From positions 478,547 to 542,546 of the forward strand of contig CAVWQI010000005.1 in assembly GCA_963757185.1 (NCBI GenBank): a DNA stretch of 64,000 nt, given 5' to 3'. The DNA is from JAQBQB01 sp963757185 (lineage in GTDB: Bacteria; Gemmatimonadota; Gemmatimonadetes; Gemmatimonadales; Gemmatimonadaceae). Positions 23,992 through 33,149 of this stretch are shown here, piece after piece. The first letter of the stretch is position 1. The number at the start of each line of letters is the position of its first letter. The position numbers were made by a program, and so were the translations under genes. The notes beneath the pieces were generated by a model. That model made no database searches. It had not been told where the DNA came from and saw only the letters and a list, made by a program, of their open reading frames with translations.

Positions 23992-25704
23992 ATGCTGATC
24001 CAAGCGCTCCTCGCCGGTTCGCTCCTCGCGCGCGCCGCTGTCTATCAAGGTCCGGTCGTGCTCGCGGGGGTATCGCGCGCCGACTCGTCGCGACTCAGGC
24101 ACTCCGCGGAATCGGCGCAGCGTTCGTTCGAGTCGTTTCGCCGCAGCCGTTTTCCCGTGCGCGGCGGCGACGGCGGCGGCCCCTGCGACGTGCGCGTCGG
24201 ACGCTATTGCTACTGGCGTGGCGACGACGCCGACGAGGCTCCGCCCCCCGATGATTCACCCGACGTCACGAAACGTCGCGACGCGCTGATCGCAAAGCTC
24301 GACAGCACGTCGGAGCGTCTGTCGGGAGACGCGTGGGTCGCCGGGCAACTCGTGCGCTACTTCGTCGACGCGCGTCGCACGGACGACGCGATTCGTTACG
24401 CGGCAACGCGGTGCGACGCAGGGCGTGCATGGTGCGCGGCGCTCGCCGGATTCGCCGCTCACGCCGACAAGCGCTACGCGTTCGCCGACTCGGCGTTCGA
24501 CGTCGCGCTCGCCGCGATGGAGCTCCCCGAGCGGTGCCGCTGGCTCGACATCACCGATCTGCTCGACGGTCCGCTCGCCGATCGATTCGACCATACGCCG
24601 TGCGAGGCGCGCGATTCCCTTGCCCGTCAAATCCTTCGCCTCGGCGCGCCTTTGTACTCCGTGAGCACGACGGATCTGCTCACCGAACACCTCACGCGGT
24701 ACGTGCGCGCTCGAATCGCCGAGCACTCGGCAACCGCCGATGGCGAGGTGTGGGGCGACGACGTGCGACACCTCGTGATGCGCTACGGTTGGCCGCAATG
24801 GTACTCGCGCGGATTTCCACGCATGCTGCTCGACTCGCGCACGCCGATCACCGGCCACGACGCGGGAATGCCGTACGACTTCATTCCCAGCGAACACGCG
24901 GTCGATCACGAGGCGCGCATCACGAGCGATGACTGGACGCTCGACAACAGGTTCGCGCGCACCGGCTACGCGCCGGCCTACGCTCGCTCCGTGCATGATC
25001 TGCCAAGCCAGATCGCGCGCTTTCGGCGGGGCGACTCGACGCTCGTCGTCGCTGCCTGGGACGCGCGCCGCGACACGACGCTGCTCGGCCGTCCGCTGCT
25101 CGCCTCGCTCGTCGTCGCCGGTGACGCTTCGCCGATGGTCGTGACAAAGCAGGATTCCGCCGCCGCGACGGGCAGACTCGTCTCGGTTGCTCGGGCCGAT
25201 TCAGGAATCGTGAGCCTGGAGCTCCTGGCGGACCACGATCGCCGCGCCGCTCGACGACGCGAGGGGTTTACCGCGCTCGATGGGAGCGTGGTCGCCCTCT
25301 CGGATCTGCTGTTGTACAAGGCGGAGGCATCGCCGAACGCGGACTTCGTCACCGCGCGCGACAACGCGCTGGCCAGCACCGAGATCCCGTTGGCGCGCGC
25401 CGTCGGTGTGTATTGGGAGGCGTACGGGCTTCGCGAGCGGGGCGAGCCGGTCCATTACACCGTGAGCGTGCAGCAGACGGGTGTGGGCTGGCTCCGGCAT
25501 GCGATCGAAAGCGTGCATCTCGCCGACCCGACCACCGGGCTTCGTCTGCAGTGGGACGAAGTTCCGGAGCAGCACGACGGCATCGCCGCCCGCGGGGTGC
25601 GCGTCGACCTCTCGCGCCTGCGCTCGGGGACGTACGAGCTCGCCGTGACCGCCGAGACTGACCGCGGCATCACGACCACCAAGCGAGAGATCGTCCTCCG
25701 ATAG
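23992..25704 (+). CDS. Secreted protein of unknown function
   Basis: A protein of 570 residues that begins with a short hydrophobic segment likely to be a signal peptide. It has a Cys-rich patch near residues 63-76 (CDVRVGRYCYW), TPR-like helices between about 90 and 230, and a segment RYGWPQWYSRG near 260 that resembles the GWxTD-type motif of some Bacteroidota and Gemmatimonadota secreted proteins. The final 250 residues are strand-rich, as in an immunoglobulin-like fold. I cannot name a family. It lies 25 bp after the hydrolase gene and could be in the same operon. Confidence 0.6.
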   Translation: MLIQALLAGSLLARAAVYQGPVVLAGVSRADSSRLRHSAESAQRSFESFRRSRFPVRGGDGGGPCDVRVGRYCYWRGDDADEAPPPDDSPDVTKRRDALIAKLDSTSERLSGDAWVAGQLVRYFVDARRTDDAIRYAATRCDAGRAWCAALAGFAAHADKRYAFADSAFDVALAAMELPERCRWLDITDLLDGPLADRFDHTPCEARDSLARQILRLGAPLYSVSTTDLLTEHLTRYVRARIAEHSATADGEVWGDDVRHLVMRYGWPQWYSRGFPRMLLDSRTPITGHDAGMPYDFIPSEHAVDHEARITSDDWTLDNRFARTGYAPAYARSVHDLPSQIARFRRGDSTLVVAAWDARRDTTLLGRPLLASLVVAGDASPMVVTKQDSAAATGRLVSVARADSGIVSLELLADHDRRAARRREGFTALDGSVVALSDLLLYKAEASPNADFVTARDNALASTEIPLARAVGVYWEAYGLRERGEPVHYTVSVQQTGVGWLRHAIESVHLADPTTGLRLQWDEVPEQHDGIAARGVRVDLSRLRSGTYELAVTAETDRGITTTKREIVLR

Positions 25705-25790
25705 CCAGGCCGCTACGGCCTTGGCGCCCAACGCCAAAACGCTGGCGAGGGGCGCGGCAGCTAGGCACATTGGACGACACCCGTTTCCGG

Positions 25791-28097
25791 ATGTCGACAT
25801 GCGCTTTCGCCTCGGTGCCTCGCTTCTTTTCGCCGCCGCTCTGGCCGCGGTCCCTCGCGTCGAGGTCTCTGTCCCAGAACGCCGGCGCGTCGGCGACCCG
25901 CGGCGGGGCCGCCACGCCCTCGTCCAGCGCGGCGTTCACGATGAACGACGCGCTCGACGTCACTAGCGCGACCGTAGCCGACCTGAGCGACGATGGCCGC
26001 TGGCTCGCGCTTACGTCGTCGGTGCGCCGCGACGCGTACGGACAGGACTATCGGCGCGACGGCGACCCGACATACGTGCATCCGGTCCCCGTGCGCCTCC
26101 TCGTCATCGACACGAAATCCGGCGCGGCGCATCCGGTGTTCACCGACAAGCGCCCGGTTCGCCTCGCGCGATGGTCTCCCGACGGCGATCGCCTCGCGAT
26201 GCTGGTTTTCAACGGCGACGTATACGAGCCCGCGGTGTGGGACCGCAAGGCCGATCGCGTCGTCACCGTGCACCTCCCGGCCGGCCGCTACGTCGCGGAG
26301 AACAGCGACCTGCGTTGGACGGCCGACGGCAAGTCGCTCGTCTTCACCGTGCACACGACGGAGTGGCGCAAGAAGGCTCGCGAAACGTTCACCAACATGA
26401 CGACCGGGCCGGTCTTCGTGCAGACGAGCCTCGACCCCTTTCTCGCCTGGGACGACGTCCGCCGGATGGGAAATGTGCGGAGCATCGTCGCATTCGACCT
26501 CCAAACGAACGTGATGCGCGACCTCGTTCCGGAAACGATGCTCGGCCAGTACACGCTGGCCAAGGACGGCGCCGCGCTCGCCTACGACGTCGACATCCAG
26601 AAGAAGACCGACTACGACAGCTTCAACAGCGAGATGTCGCTCCGCACACGCTCTACGACGGGCGGCGCCGAGCGCGTCGTCTTCGCGACGACGAAGGGGA
26701 TGCAGCTCCAGTGGGCCGACGACGGACGGCACTACGCGTACTCGAAAGATGGCCGCGTCTACGTCGGCTCGATCGACGAAAAAGACGCGAAGCAAGTCGC
26801 CGGGCCGGCGGAGCGAAAACCGGGCGAGGCGCCAACGCCTCCCGACACGACGAAGGCCGGGCGCGAGCGCGCCGCGAAAGAGCGCTTCTCCGTCGTTCGC
26901 TTCAGTCCGACGGGCGACGCGGTGCTCGTCTCGAACCGCGAAGGACTTTGGCTCGTCGACGTGGCCGCTTCGACGCGCGACCAGGTCGCGGCGAGCGACG
27001 ACTCCTCGGCCACCTCGCCGCGCGTGAGCTTCGCGGCGTGGACGAACGACGGCCAACACTTGTACCTCACTTCGGCGTCGCGAACAAAGTGGGAACGCGC
27101 GGTGCTGCGCTACGATCGCCCGTCCAAGCAGCTCACAACGCTCGTGCGCGACGGACAAACCTACTCCGGCATCCGTCTCTCGAAGGACGGGAAGACCGTC
27201 GTGCTCTCGATCGCGAGCGGGAATCATCCCGCCGACGTGTACGTCGCCGACGAGTCGCTCGCGTCGCCGCGGCGTTTGGTCGAGAGCAATCCGCAACTCC
27301 AGTCGAAGCGACTCGGCGCAACCGATCTGGTTCCCTTCCTCGACGCCGACGGTCACCAGAAGTACGCCGTCGTCTACTACCCGCCGGACTATCAGAAGGG
27401 GAAGGCGTATCCGACGATCTTCAACGTGTACGAGGACTTTTTCGACGACACGTTCAATTCTCAACTCGCGTTGCTGGCGGGACACGGCTACGTCGTCGTG
27501 CAACCGTCGGTCGACTTCGACATCGGCTTCCCCGGCGAGGCGTGGCTCAAGGGCGTCACGTCCGCGGCCAACAAGCTGATCGAGCTCGGCATCACCGATT
27601 CGTCGAAGATGGCCGTGCAGGGGACGAGCTACGGCGGATACGCGACGAACCTGCTCGTGACGCAGACGAATCGGTTCAAAGCGGCGGTGAACATCTCGGG
27701 CAAGGTGGACCTGATCAGCTTCTACACCGACAGCCCGCGGCTCGGCGTCCGCAACGTGAACGCCGCCGAGAAGACGCAGGACCGCATCGGCGCGACGATG
27801 TGGCAGCAGCCGCAGAAGTACGAGCAGCACTCGGCCGTGCTTTTCGCCGATCGGATCACGACGCCGCTCATGCTCGTCACAGGTGCGCAGGATTCCAACG
27901 TGCCCGCGGACAACACGCGCGAGATGTACTACGCGCTGCGGCGACTCGGGAAAGAGGTGGTGTGGGTGAACTACATGAACGGCGGCCACGGCGCCGGAAC
28001 CGCGACCGCGGACGATTTCCTCGACATGTGGCGGCGGGTCTTGACGTGGTACGACGCCAAGCTCAAGGGCGAGAAGTCGAAGCTGGCGACAAATTGA
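25791..28097 (+). CDS. S9-family prolyl oligopeptidase-like serine peptidase (N-terminus probably frameshifted)
   Basis: A secreted peptidase of about 768 residues in the frame shown. An N-terminal beta-propeller (WD40-like, PD40 repeats such as DLSDDGRWLAL and RWSPDGDRLAM) precedes the catalytic alpha/beta-hydrolase domain. The nucleophile is in GTSYGGYA (codon for Ser at 27627), the acid in GAQDSNVP, and the base in NGGHG. It cleaves peptides, often after Pro. The frame has only TTG (25770) or ATG (25791) starts and no signal peptide, while an excellent signal (MRFRLGASLLFAAALAAVP) starts at 25799 in another frame. One surplus base near 25845-25870 would join them. Confidence 0.88.
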   Translation: MSTCAFASVPRFFSPPLWPRSLASRSLSQNAGASATRGGAATPSSSAAFTMNDALDVTSATVADLSDDGRWLALTSSVRRDAYGQDYRRDGDPTYVHPVPVRLLVIDTKSGAAHPVFTDKRPVRLARWSPDGDRLAMLVFNGDVYEPAVWDRKADRVVTVHLPAGRYVAENSDLRWTADGKSLVFTVHTTEWRKKARETFTNMTTGPVFVQTSLDPFLAWDDVRRMGNVRSIVAFDLQTNVMRDLVPETMLGQYTLAKDGAALAYDVDIQKKTDYDSFNSEMSLRTRSTTGGAERVVFATTKGMQLQWADDGRHYAYSKDGRVYVGSIDEKDAKQVAGPAERKPGEAPTPPDTTKAGRERAAKERFSVVRFSPTGDAVLVSNREGLWLVDVAASTRDQVAASDDSSATSPRVSFAAWTNDGQHLYLTSASRTKWERAVLRYDRPSKQLTTLVRDGQTYSGIRLSKDGKTVVLSIASGNHPADVYVADESLASPRRLVESNPQLQSKRLGATDLVPFLDADGHQKYAVVYYPPDYQKGKAYPTIFNVYEDFFDDTFNSQLALLAGHGYVVVQPSVDFDIGFPGEAWLKGVTSAANKLIELGITDSSKMAVQGTSYGGYATNLLVTQTNRFKAAVNISGKVDLISFYTDSPRLGVRNVNAAEKTQDRIGATMWQQPQKYEQHSAVLFADRITTPLMLVTGAQDSNVPADNTREMYYALRRLGKEVVWVNYMNGGHGAGTATADDFLDMWRRVLTWYDAKLKGEKSKLATN

Positions 28098-28147
28098 CCG
28101 GGAATCAGCCTCCAATGGCCCCCTTGTAGAAGCGCGGACTGGACCGC

Positions 28148-28681
28148 ATGTTCCCCATCATGGGTGCCAATCCGACGCAGAGCGCCGCCGCGTTGAGCAA
28201 CGAGCGGCCGGTCGATCGTTCGATGAACGCCGTGCGAAGCATCGTGCGCGCGTTCCGTGTCAACACGCGAGCGATCGAGCTGAAGATGGGAATCAGCCTC
28301 GCGCAGCTGTTCGTCTTGCAACAGCTGACCGAGCGGCCTGCCGATTCGCTCAACGAATTGGCCGAGCGCACGGCAACGCACCAGAGCTCGGTGTCTGTTG
28401 TCGTGCGACGGCTGGTCGAGCGCGGCTTCGTGTCGCGGTCGTCGTCGTCCGCCGACCGGCGTCGTATCGAAATCGCCGTCACGCCGGCGGGCCGCGCTCT
28501 GCTCGAGGACGCGCCGACCACGATCCAGACGCAACTGATGACCGCGCTGCGACGGCTGAGCCGCGACGAGCAGAACACGCTGGCCAGTCTGCTGGAGCGA
28601 TGGCTCCGCGAAGCCAAGATCGATTTCGCGTCGCCACCGATGCTCGGCGAAGACGAGATCGCGGCACCAGCCCGCCACTAG
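28148..28681 (+). CDS. MarR-family transcriptional regulator
   Basis: A winged-helix regulator of 177 residues. The recognition helix region reads TATHQSSVSVVVRRLVERGFVSR and the wing has the SSADRRRIEIAVTPAGR pattern, both typical of MarR. N- and C-terminal helices for dimerisation are present. MarR proteins are usually ligand-relieved repressors. The target is unknown: the gene lies 50 bp after the peptidase gene in the same direction, and the DedA-type gene on the other side is convergent. Confidence 0.92.
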   Translation: MFPIMGANPTQSAAALSNERPVDRSMNAVRSIVRAFRVNTRAIELKMGISLAQLFVLQQLTERPADSLNELAERTATHQSSVSVVVRRLVERGFVSRSSSSADRRRIEIAVTPAGRALLEDAPTTIQTQLMTALRRLSRDEQNTLASLLERWLREAKIDFASPPMLGEDEIAAPARH

Positions 28682-28775
28682 CGGGCGCTGTCTCGATCGA
28701 GCGCCCTCGGCCGAGATCTCGTGATTGTCCGAGCATCTCGGATTCGGAAGTGAGCTCGGCTTCGAGCTTGAGCTT

Positions 28776-28868
28776 GAGCGGGAGCCGTGAGCCTTACGAC
28801 GGGAGCGGGGCTGGGCGTGTCGATCGCCTGTCAGGTCTGGCTCAAGGCTCTTGCTCAAGCTCCCGCTC
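28776..28868. repeat. Imperfect long inverted repeat between marR and the DedA-PAP2 gene
   Basis: GAGCGGGAGC (28776-28785) and GCTCCCGCTC (28859-28868) are perfect 10-bp inverted repeats about 73 bp apart, flanked by more GAGCTTGAGC/GCTCAAGGCTC-type matches (28751-28775 and 28839-28858). The interval 28682-29008 (327 bp) has no gene that I can support; it contains this hairpin and the tandem repeat at 28915-29008. Confidence 0.5.
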
Positions 28869-28914
28869 GCAGCAGGGCTCGCGCCGCTCACGGGGATGCC
28901 GGCACCAGCGAGCC

Positions 28915-29008
28915 GACTCCGAACGTCCCGCGCCGTTGGGCTCCGCCGCTCCGAACGTCCCGCGCCGTTGGGCTCTGCCGACTCCGAGTGTCCCGCGCCG
29001 TTTAAGCC
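28915..29008. repeat. Three tandem copies of a unit of about 32 bp
   Basis: The block GACTCCGAACGTCCCGCGCC followed by GTTGGGCTCCGCC occurs at 28915-28947, again at 28948-28979 with small changes, and a third, diverged and shorter copy at 28980-29008. The last unit ends at the base before the stop codon of the DedA-PAP2 gene, so the array forms its immediate 3' flank. Confidence 0.8.
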
Positions 29009-30370
29009 TTACCGCCCCCATTTCCGTTGCCGCGCGATCTCCACTCCGGTCACGCACGTCACCAGCCACACCAATCCAGCGGCGAGCCCCGCGCTGGTAT
29101 CGCTGATGTACTGCTGCCCCAGGAACAGCCGGCTGACCGTAATCGCAACGATCATCGCGACCGCGAGCACTGATATCGCCGTTCGGAGCAACGCTCCGCG
29201 TGCGTGGGACGCGAGCAGGTAGCCCACCATCCCGTAGCCGACGAGCACTCCGAGCGCCTTGCGGCTCACCAGACCTGTGCCCCAATCGATGAGAACCACG
29301 TCGGCGAAGGGGAGCTCGGATCGCCTCACCACGAACCGCAGCGACGCGTCGAGAATCGACCCGCCGATGAACGCGGCACACCAGCCGGAGAGCTCGAGCC
29401 CCTTCCGCTTGATCGCGTAGTAGATCCCGCCGCCGATCAGGAACAGCGTCATCGCCCCGCGGCCCCCGAGGCTGCTCAACACACGAAAGAGTTTGAGCAA
29501 CGACGCCGCCGCGGATTGTTCCAGGCGGCCGGCGACGGTCACGTCGAAGCGAGTGAGGGGCGACGTGTCGACGAGTCCTTCGGTGATCGTAGCAAATATG
29601 CCGATGACGGTGAGGCTGACGAGGAATCCGATCAGCAGATGGATCGCGAGGTACTCGCCCCTCGCGAAATTGCCGGACGTGTAGCGCCACACGAGCGGAT
29701 GCCGCGCGCGCCATTGGCTCATTCGCGGCGTGGTCGTCGCGCGGGCATACGACTCGTCCAGCGACGCCACGACTTTGCCGCGGTTTCGCTCGAACCACCG
29801 CCACGCGTAGATGACGCCGACGACAAGCGCGACGAGAATGGCCGCGATCAGGCTCACGCGCCCGACGTAGCGCACGAGCCGCGGCAGGTTGCGGCCGAAC
29901 ACGTATCCGATCGCGCTGAACGTGACGACCCAGAGGACACCGCCGGTTGCGTTGTAGAGCGCGAAGGTGCGCAGCGGCATGCCGACGATCCCCGCGAAAA
30001 TGCCGGCGAAGCTGCGCATGAAGGCGACGAATCGTCCGAGGAAGATCGTCTTGCCGCCGTGGCGCGCGAACATCTCCTCGGTGCGCGCCATCCGCTCCGG
30101 CGTGAGCATGACCCACTTGCCGTAACGGTCGACGAGCGATCGGCCCTCTCGCGCGCCCAGCCAATAGCCGGCGTGACCGCCGGCGACCGTTCCGACGCAC
30201 CCCGCGATGATGACGGCGACGATCGAAAGCGTTCCCCTCCCCGCGAGCGCCGCCGCCGTCACGAGCGCCGTCTCTCCGGGAGCCGGCACGCCGGCGGTCT
30301 CCAGAAAGAGAAACGCCGCGACGATCACGAAGCCGTAGTGCGCGACCCACTGGGTGACGACGTCGAGCAT
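29009..30370 (-). CDS. DedA-family membrane protein fused to a degenerate PAP2 domain
   Basis: A protein of 453 residues. The N-terminal 210 residues are a DedA/SNARE-associated domain with LETAGVPAPGE, GYWLGAREG and GRFVAFMRSFAGIFAG, a family linked to lipid flipping and envelope homeostasis. After a cytoplasmic linker come five to six helices with PAP2 layout. The PAP2 catalytic motifs are lost: the RxR/P motif is RRSELPF, the PSGH position reads VSRK, and the SRxxxGxH motif reads SRLFLGQQ. The second half is thus expected to be catalytically dead. ATG at 30370 begins the DedA domain; the frame is open further upstream without family support. It is divergent from the hydroxy-acid oxidase gene. 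Confidence 0.85.
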   Translation of the reverse strand: MLDVVTQWVAHYGFVIVAAFLFLETAGVPAPGETALVTAAALAGRGTLSIVAVIIAGCVGTVAGGHAGYWLGAREGRSLVDRYGKWVMLTPERMARTEEMFARHGGKTIFLGRFVAFMRSFAGIFAGIVGMPLRTFALYNATGGVLWVVTFSAIGYVFGRNLPRLVRYVGRVSLIAAILVALVVGVIYAWRWFERNRGKVVASLDESYARATTTPRMSQWRARHPLVWRYTSGNFARGEYLAIHLLIGFLVSLTVIGIFATITEGLVDTSPLTRFDVTVAGRLEQSAAASLLKLFRVLSSLGGRGAMTLFLIGGGIYYAIKRKGLELSGWCAAFIGGSILDASLRFVVRRSELPFADVVLIDWGTGLVSRKALGVLVGYGMVGYLLASHARGALLRTAISVLAVAMIVAITVSRLFLGQQYISDTSAGLAAGLVWLVTCVTGVEIARQRKWGR

Positions 30371-30448
30371 CGATCTGGAACGTAGTCCTGGTGGGTGGAC
30401 ACGCGCGCGAGAACCGTGGAAACTTAGACAGCCTCTCGCGGAGAATCG

Positions 30449-31537
30449 ATGCTGGACGTCCTGAATCTCGACGAGCTCGAGGCGAGAGCGCGTGAGCGTC
30501 TCGACCCGATGCTGTTCGACTACATCGCCGGCGGCGCGGCCGACGAGTGGACGCTCGTCGAGAATCGCGCCGCATGGTCGCGCATTCGCCTGTTGCCCCG
30601 CATGCTGCGCGGTGTCGCCGATCGCTCCATGGCGACGACGGTGCTTGGTACGCCGATCTCGATGCCCGTCGTCGTGCCGCCGATGGGCTTCCAAGGTCTC
30701 TGTCACGCCGAGGCCGAGACGGCCACCGCGCGCGCGACCGCCGCCGAACAAACGATCTTTTGCGCCAGCACCGTCTCGAATTGCAGCCTCGAGGCGATCG
30801 CCGAGGCGTCGGGCGGGCCGCGCTGGTTCCAGCTCTACGTCTACAAGGACAAGGGAATCACGCGCAGCCTGGTCGAACGCGCAGCCGCCGCGGGCTACTC
30901 CGCCCTCTGCCTCACCGTCGATACGCCTCTCGCCGGGCCGCGCGAACGCGACCGGCGCAACAACCTGCGGATGCCGGGTCATCTGAAGCTCGCGAATTTC
31001 CCCGAGTCGCATACGACCATGCATCACCAGGGCTCGGGCCCGGGATCGTCGCTCGCGCAGTACATCACGGCGCAGTGGGACCCCGCCCTCACTTGGAAGG
31101 ACGTCGAGTGGCTGCGGTCGATCTCCCCGATGCCGGTCATGGTCAAGGGAGTGCTCGCCGCCGACGATGCCGCGCTGGCCGTCGATCACGGCGCGGCGGC
31201 GATCGTCGTCTCCAATCACGGCGGCCGCCAGCTGGACGGTGTGCCCGCCGGCATCACGATGCTCCCCGCCGTCGTCGAAGCCGTGGCGCGCCGCGGATCC
31301 TGCGAGGTTCTCGTCGACGGCGGCGCGCGGCGCGGCACGGACGTCCTCCGCGCCATCGCGCTTGGCGCGCGCGCCGTGATGGTCGGCCGCCCGATCCTCT
31401 GGGGTCTCACGCTCGACGGCGCCGACGGCGTGCGCGCGGTTCTACAACGGATTCGCGCCGAGATCGATCTCTCGATGGCGCTCGCCGGATGCGCGACTAT
31501 CGCGGACGTGACGTCGGATCTCATCATGCGCGAATGA
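30449..31537 (+). CDS. FMN-dependent alpha-hydroxy-acid oxidase/dehydrogenase (LldD family)
   Basis: A TIM-barrel flavoenzyme of 362 residues. The barrel begins with YIAGGAADEWTL, the FMN-binding QLYVYKD and the TVDTPLAGPRERDRRN segments are present, and the catalytic His 257 lies in SNHGGRQLD (255-263), with DGGARRGTDV and GRPILWGL for the FMN phosphate. It should oxidise a 2-hydroxy acid such as lactate or glycolate to the oxo acid; oxidase or dehydrogenase type cannot be decided. The stop overlaps the next start (ATGA). Confidence 0.93.
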   Translation: MLDVLNLDELEARARERLDPMLFDYIAGGAADEWTLVENRAAWSRIRLLPRMLRGVADRSMATTVLGTPISMPVVVPPMGFQGLCHAEAETATARATAAEQTIFCASTVSNCSLEAIAEASGGPRWFQLYVYKDKGITRSLVERAAAAGYSALCLTVDTPLAGPRERDRRNNLRMPGHLKLANFPESHTTMHHQGSGPGSSLAQYITAQWDPALTWKDVEWLRSISPMPVMVKGVLAADDAALAVDHGAAAIVVSNHGGRQLDGVPAGITMLPAVVEAVARRGSCEVLVDGGARRGTDVLRAIALGARAVMVGRPILWGLTLDGADGVRAVLQRIRAEIDLSMALAGCATIADVTSDLIMRE

Positions 31538-33060
31538 GCAAACGCTCGACGGCCGCGGTCGCGCTGCTCGCCGTCGTGTGCGCGATCCCCGGGATCACGA
31601 ATACGTTCGTTTACGACGACGTCGGGCTGATCGAGGACAACGCGCGGATACACGATCTCGCGAACTGGGGACAGATCCTCACCAGCGCGTACTGGCCGCC
31701 TCCGTTCGTCGCGCAACTTTATCGGCCCATCGCGTCGCTGTTGATGGCGCTCGAGTACGCGATCGGCCTCGGATCGCCGATGGTCTTTCGGCTCGTCAGC
31801 TACGCGCTCTACGCGTTTGTCGTCGTGGCCCTGCTTCGTCTCGCGTCTAAGCTGCTTCCGCGTTCGGCGGCCCTCGCCGCCGTCGCGCTCTTCGCGGTGC
31901 ACCCGGTTCACGTCGAGGCGATCGCGCTGGGCGTGAATCAGGGGGAGCTTCTCGTCGCGCTCATCGCGATCGTGATGACGACTCGGTACGTCGTGCGACG
32001 CTTGGACGGCGGACTTTCCGCCGGCGATTGGCTGGTTCTCTCATTGCTCTACGCCTGCGCCGCGCTCACGAAGGAGAATGGCTTCGTCCTCCCCGCGCTG
32101 CTCGTGGCCGCGGAGTTGTTCGTCGTTCGGCCGCGCGTCGCGCGCGATGAAAATCGCGATCCGTCCTCGTCACGTTCGCTCGTCGCCGGCTTCGGCGCGC
32201 TCGCGATCGTCGGGGTGGCACTGCTGCTCGTCCGAATGGCGATCCTGAACGGAAGCGCCGCCGGCGCGGTCCCGGCTGAGGCGCTCGTCGGCGTGGGCTT
32301 CGGACGACGCGCGCTCACGATGCTTCAGATAATTCCCACTTGGCTGCGTCTCCTCGCTTGGCCGGCTCATCTCCAGGCGGACTACTCGCCGAACGAGATC
32401 GTGGCGTCCGTTGGTTTTGGCGCCCGTGAAGCGGCCGGCCTGGCGCTCGCGATTGCCATCGTCGTTCTCGCATGGGTGGAGCGTCGCCGCGCGCCGGTGG
32501 TGACGTTCGGCATCGCGTGGTTGGCGGTCGCGCTCTTCCCCGTGAGCAACCTCCTCGTGCCCACGGGCGTGGTGGTCGCGGAGCGAACATTGTTTCTGCC
32601 AAGCGTCGGCTTCGCCATCGCGATCGGCGCGCTGGGTTGCCAGTTCATCGAAACGGTGCGTGGACGATGGCCCGCGAGCGGCCAATCCCTCGCCGCGGCG
32701 TGCGCCGTGCTGGTCGCGCTCGGTGCCGCGCGGAGCATGGGACGCGAGCTCGTCTGGAACAACAACCAGCGCCTCGCCGCCGCGACCGCGCGCGACGCGC
32801 CGCGGAGCTTGCAAGTGAAGCAGGCCCACCGCGACGCCGTGGCCGCTCTCACTAAGGACTACCAAGGGCGGATCGACACAGCCGCACAGCCCTGGCTACA
32901 GCGCAACGAGCTCGCAATGCTGCTCCACGCAATCGGCGAGGACAGTCTCGCAGTGGAGCAACTGCGGCTCAGCCTGGCGGCAAACCCGCGCCAGCCGGAC
33001 GTGGACGCCGAAATCAGGCAGCTGCGCGCCGATTCGTCGCTCCCCAAGACCCCTCGCTAG
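31534..33060 (+). CDS. Polytopic membrane protein, TMTC/GT39-like with C-terminal TPR-like helices
   Basis: A protein of 508 residues with about ten transmembrane segments. The first periplasmic loop contains FVYDDVGLIEDN, and HPVHVEAIA occurs near residue 125; both match the TMTC/GT-C glycosyltransferase group, in which the acidic pair binds a lipid-linked sugar donor. The C-terminal 100 residues are soluble and helical, consistent with a short TPR. A role in sugar transfer at the membrane is the best guess. It is translationally coupled to the oxidase gene by a 4-base overlap, although the functions are not obviously linked. Confidence 0.7.
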   Translation: MSKRSTAAVALLAVVCAIPGITNTFVYDDVGLIEDNARIHDLANWGQILTSAYWPPPFVAQLYRPIASLLMALEYAIGLGSPMVFRLVSYALYAFVVVALLRLASKLLPRSAALAAVALFAVHPVHVEAIALGVNQGELLVALIAIVMTTRYVVRRLDGGLSAGDWLVLSLLYACAALTKENGFVLPALLVAAELFVVRPRVARDENRDPSSSRSLVAGFGALAIVGVALLLVRMAILNGSAAGAVPAEALVGVGFGRRALTMLQIIPTWLRLLAWPAHLQADYSPNEIVASVGFGAREAAGLALAIAIVVLAWVERRRAPVVTFGIAWLAVALFPVSNLLVPTGVVVAERTLFLPSVGFAIAIGALGCQFIETVRGRWPASGQSLAAACAVLVALGAARSMGRELVWNNNQRLAAATARDAPRSLQVKQAHRDAVAALTKDYQGRIDTAAQPWLQRNELAMLLHAIGEDSLAVEQLRLSLAANPRQPDVDAEIRQLRADSSLPKTPR

Positions 33061-33083
33061 AGCGCGAAAATCCTTCGGGCTGC

Positions 33084-33112
33084 TGCACTTCGCTCGCCGT
33101 GCCCGCTATAAT
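33084..33112 (+). promoter_or_regulatory. Putative promoter of the chloride-channel gene
   Basis: A perfect TATAAT at 33107-33112 is preceded, with a 17-bp spacer, by TGCACT at 33084-33089, a weak -35. It lies 37 bp upstream of the ATG at 33150. A perfect TATAAT is rare in this GC-rich sequence, so the -10 is credible. Confidence 0.5.
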
Positions 33113-33149
33113 TCAATATGGGCACCAATGAGACGACTTCCGACAATCG

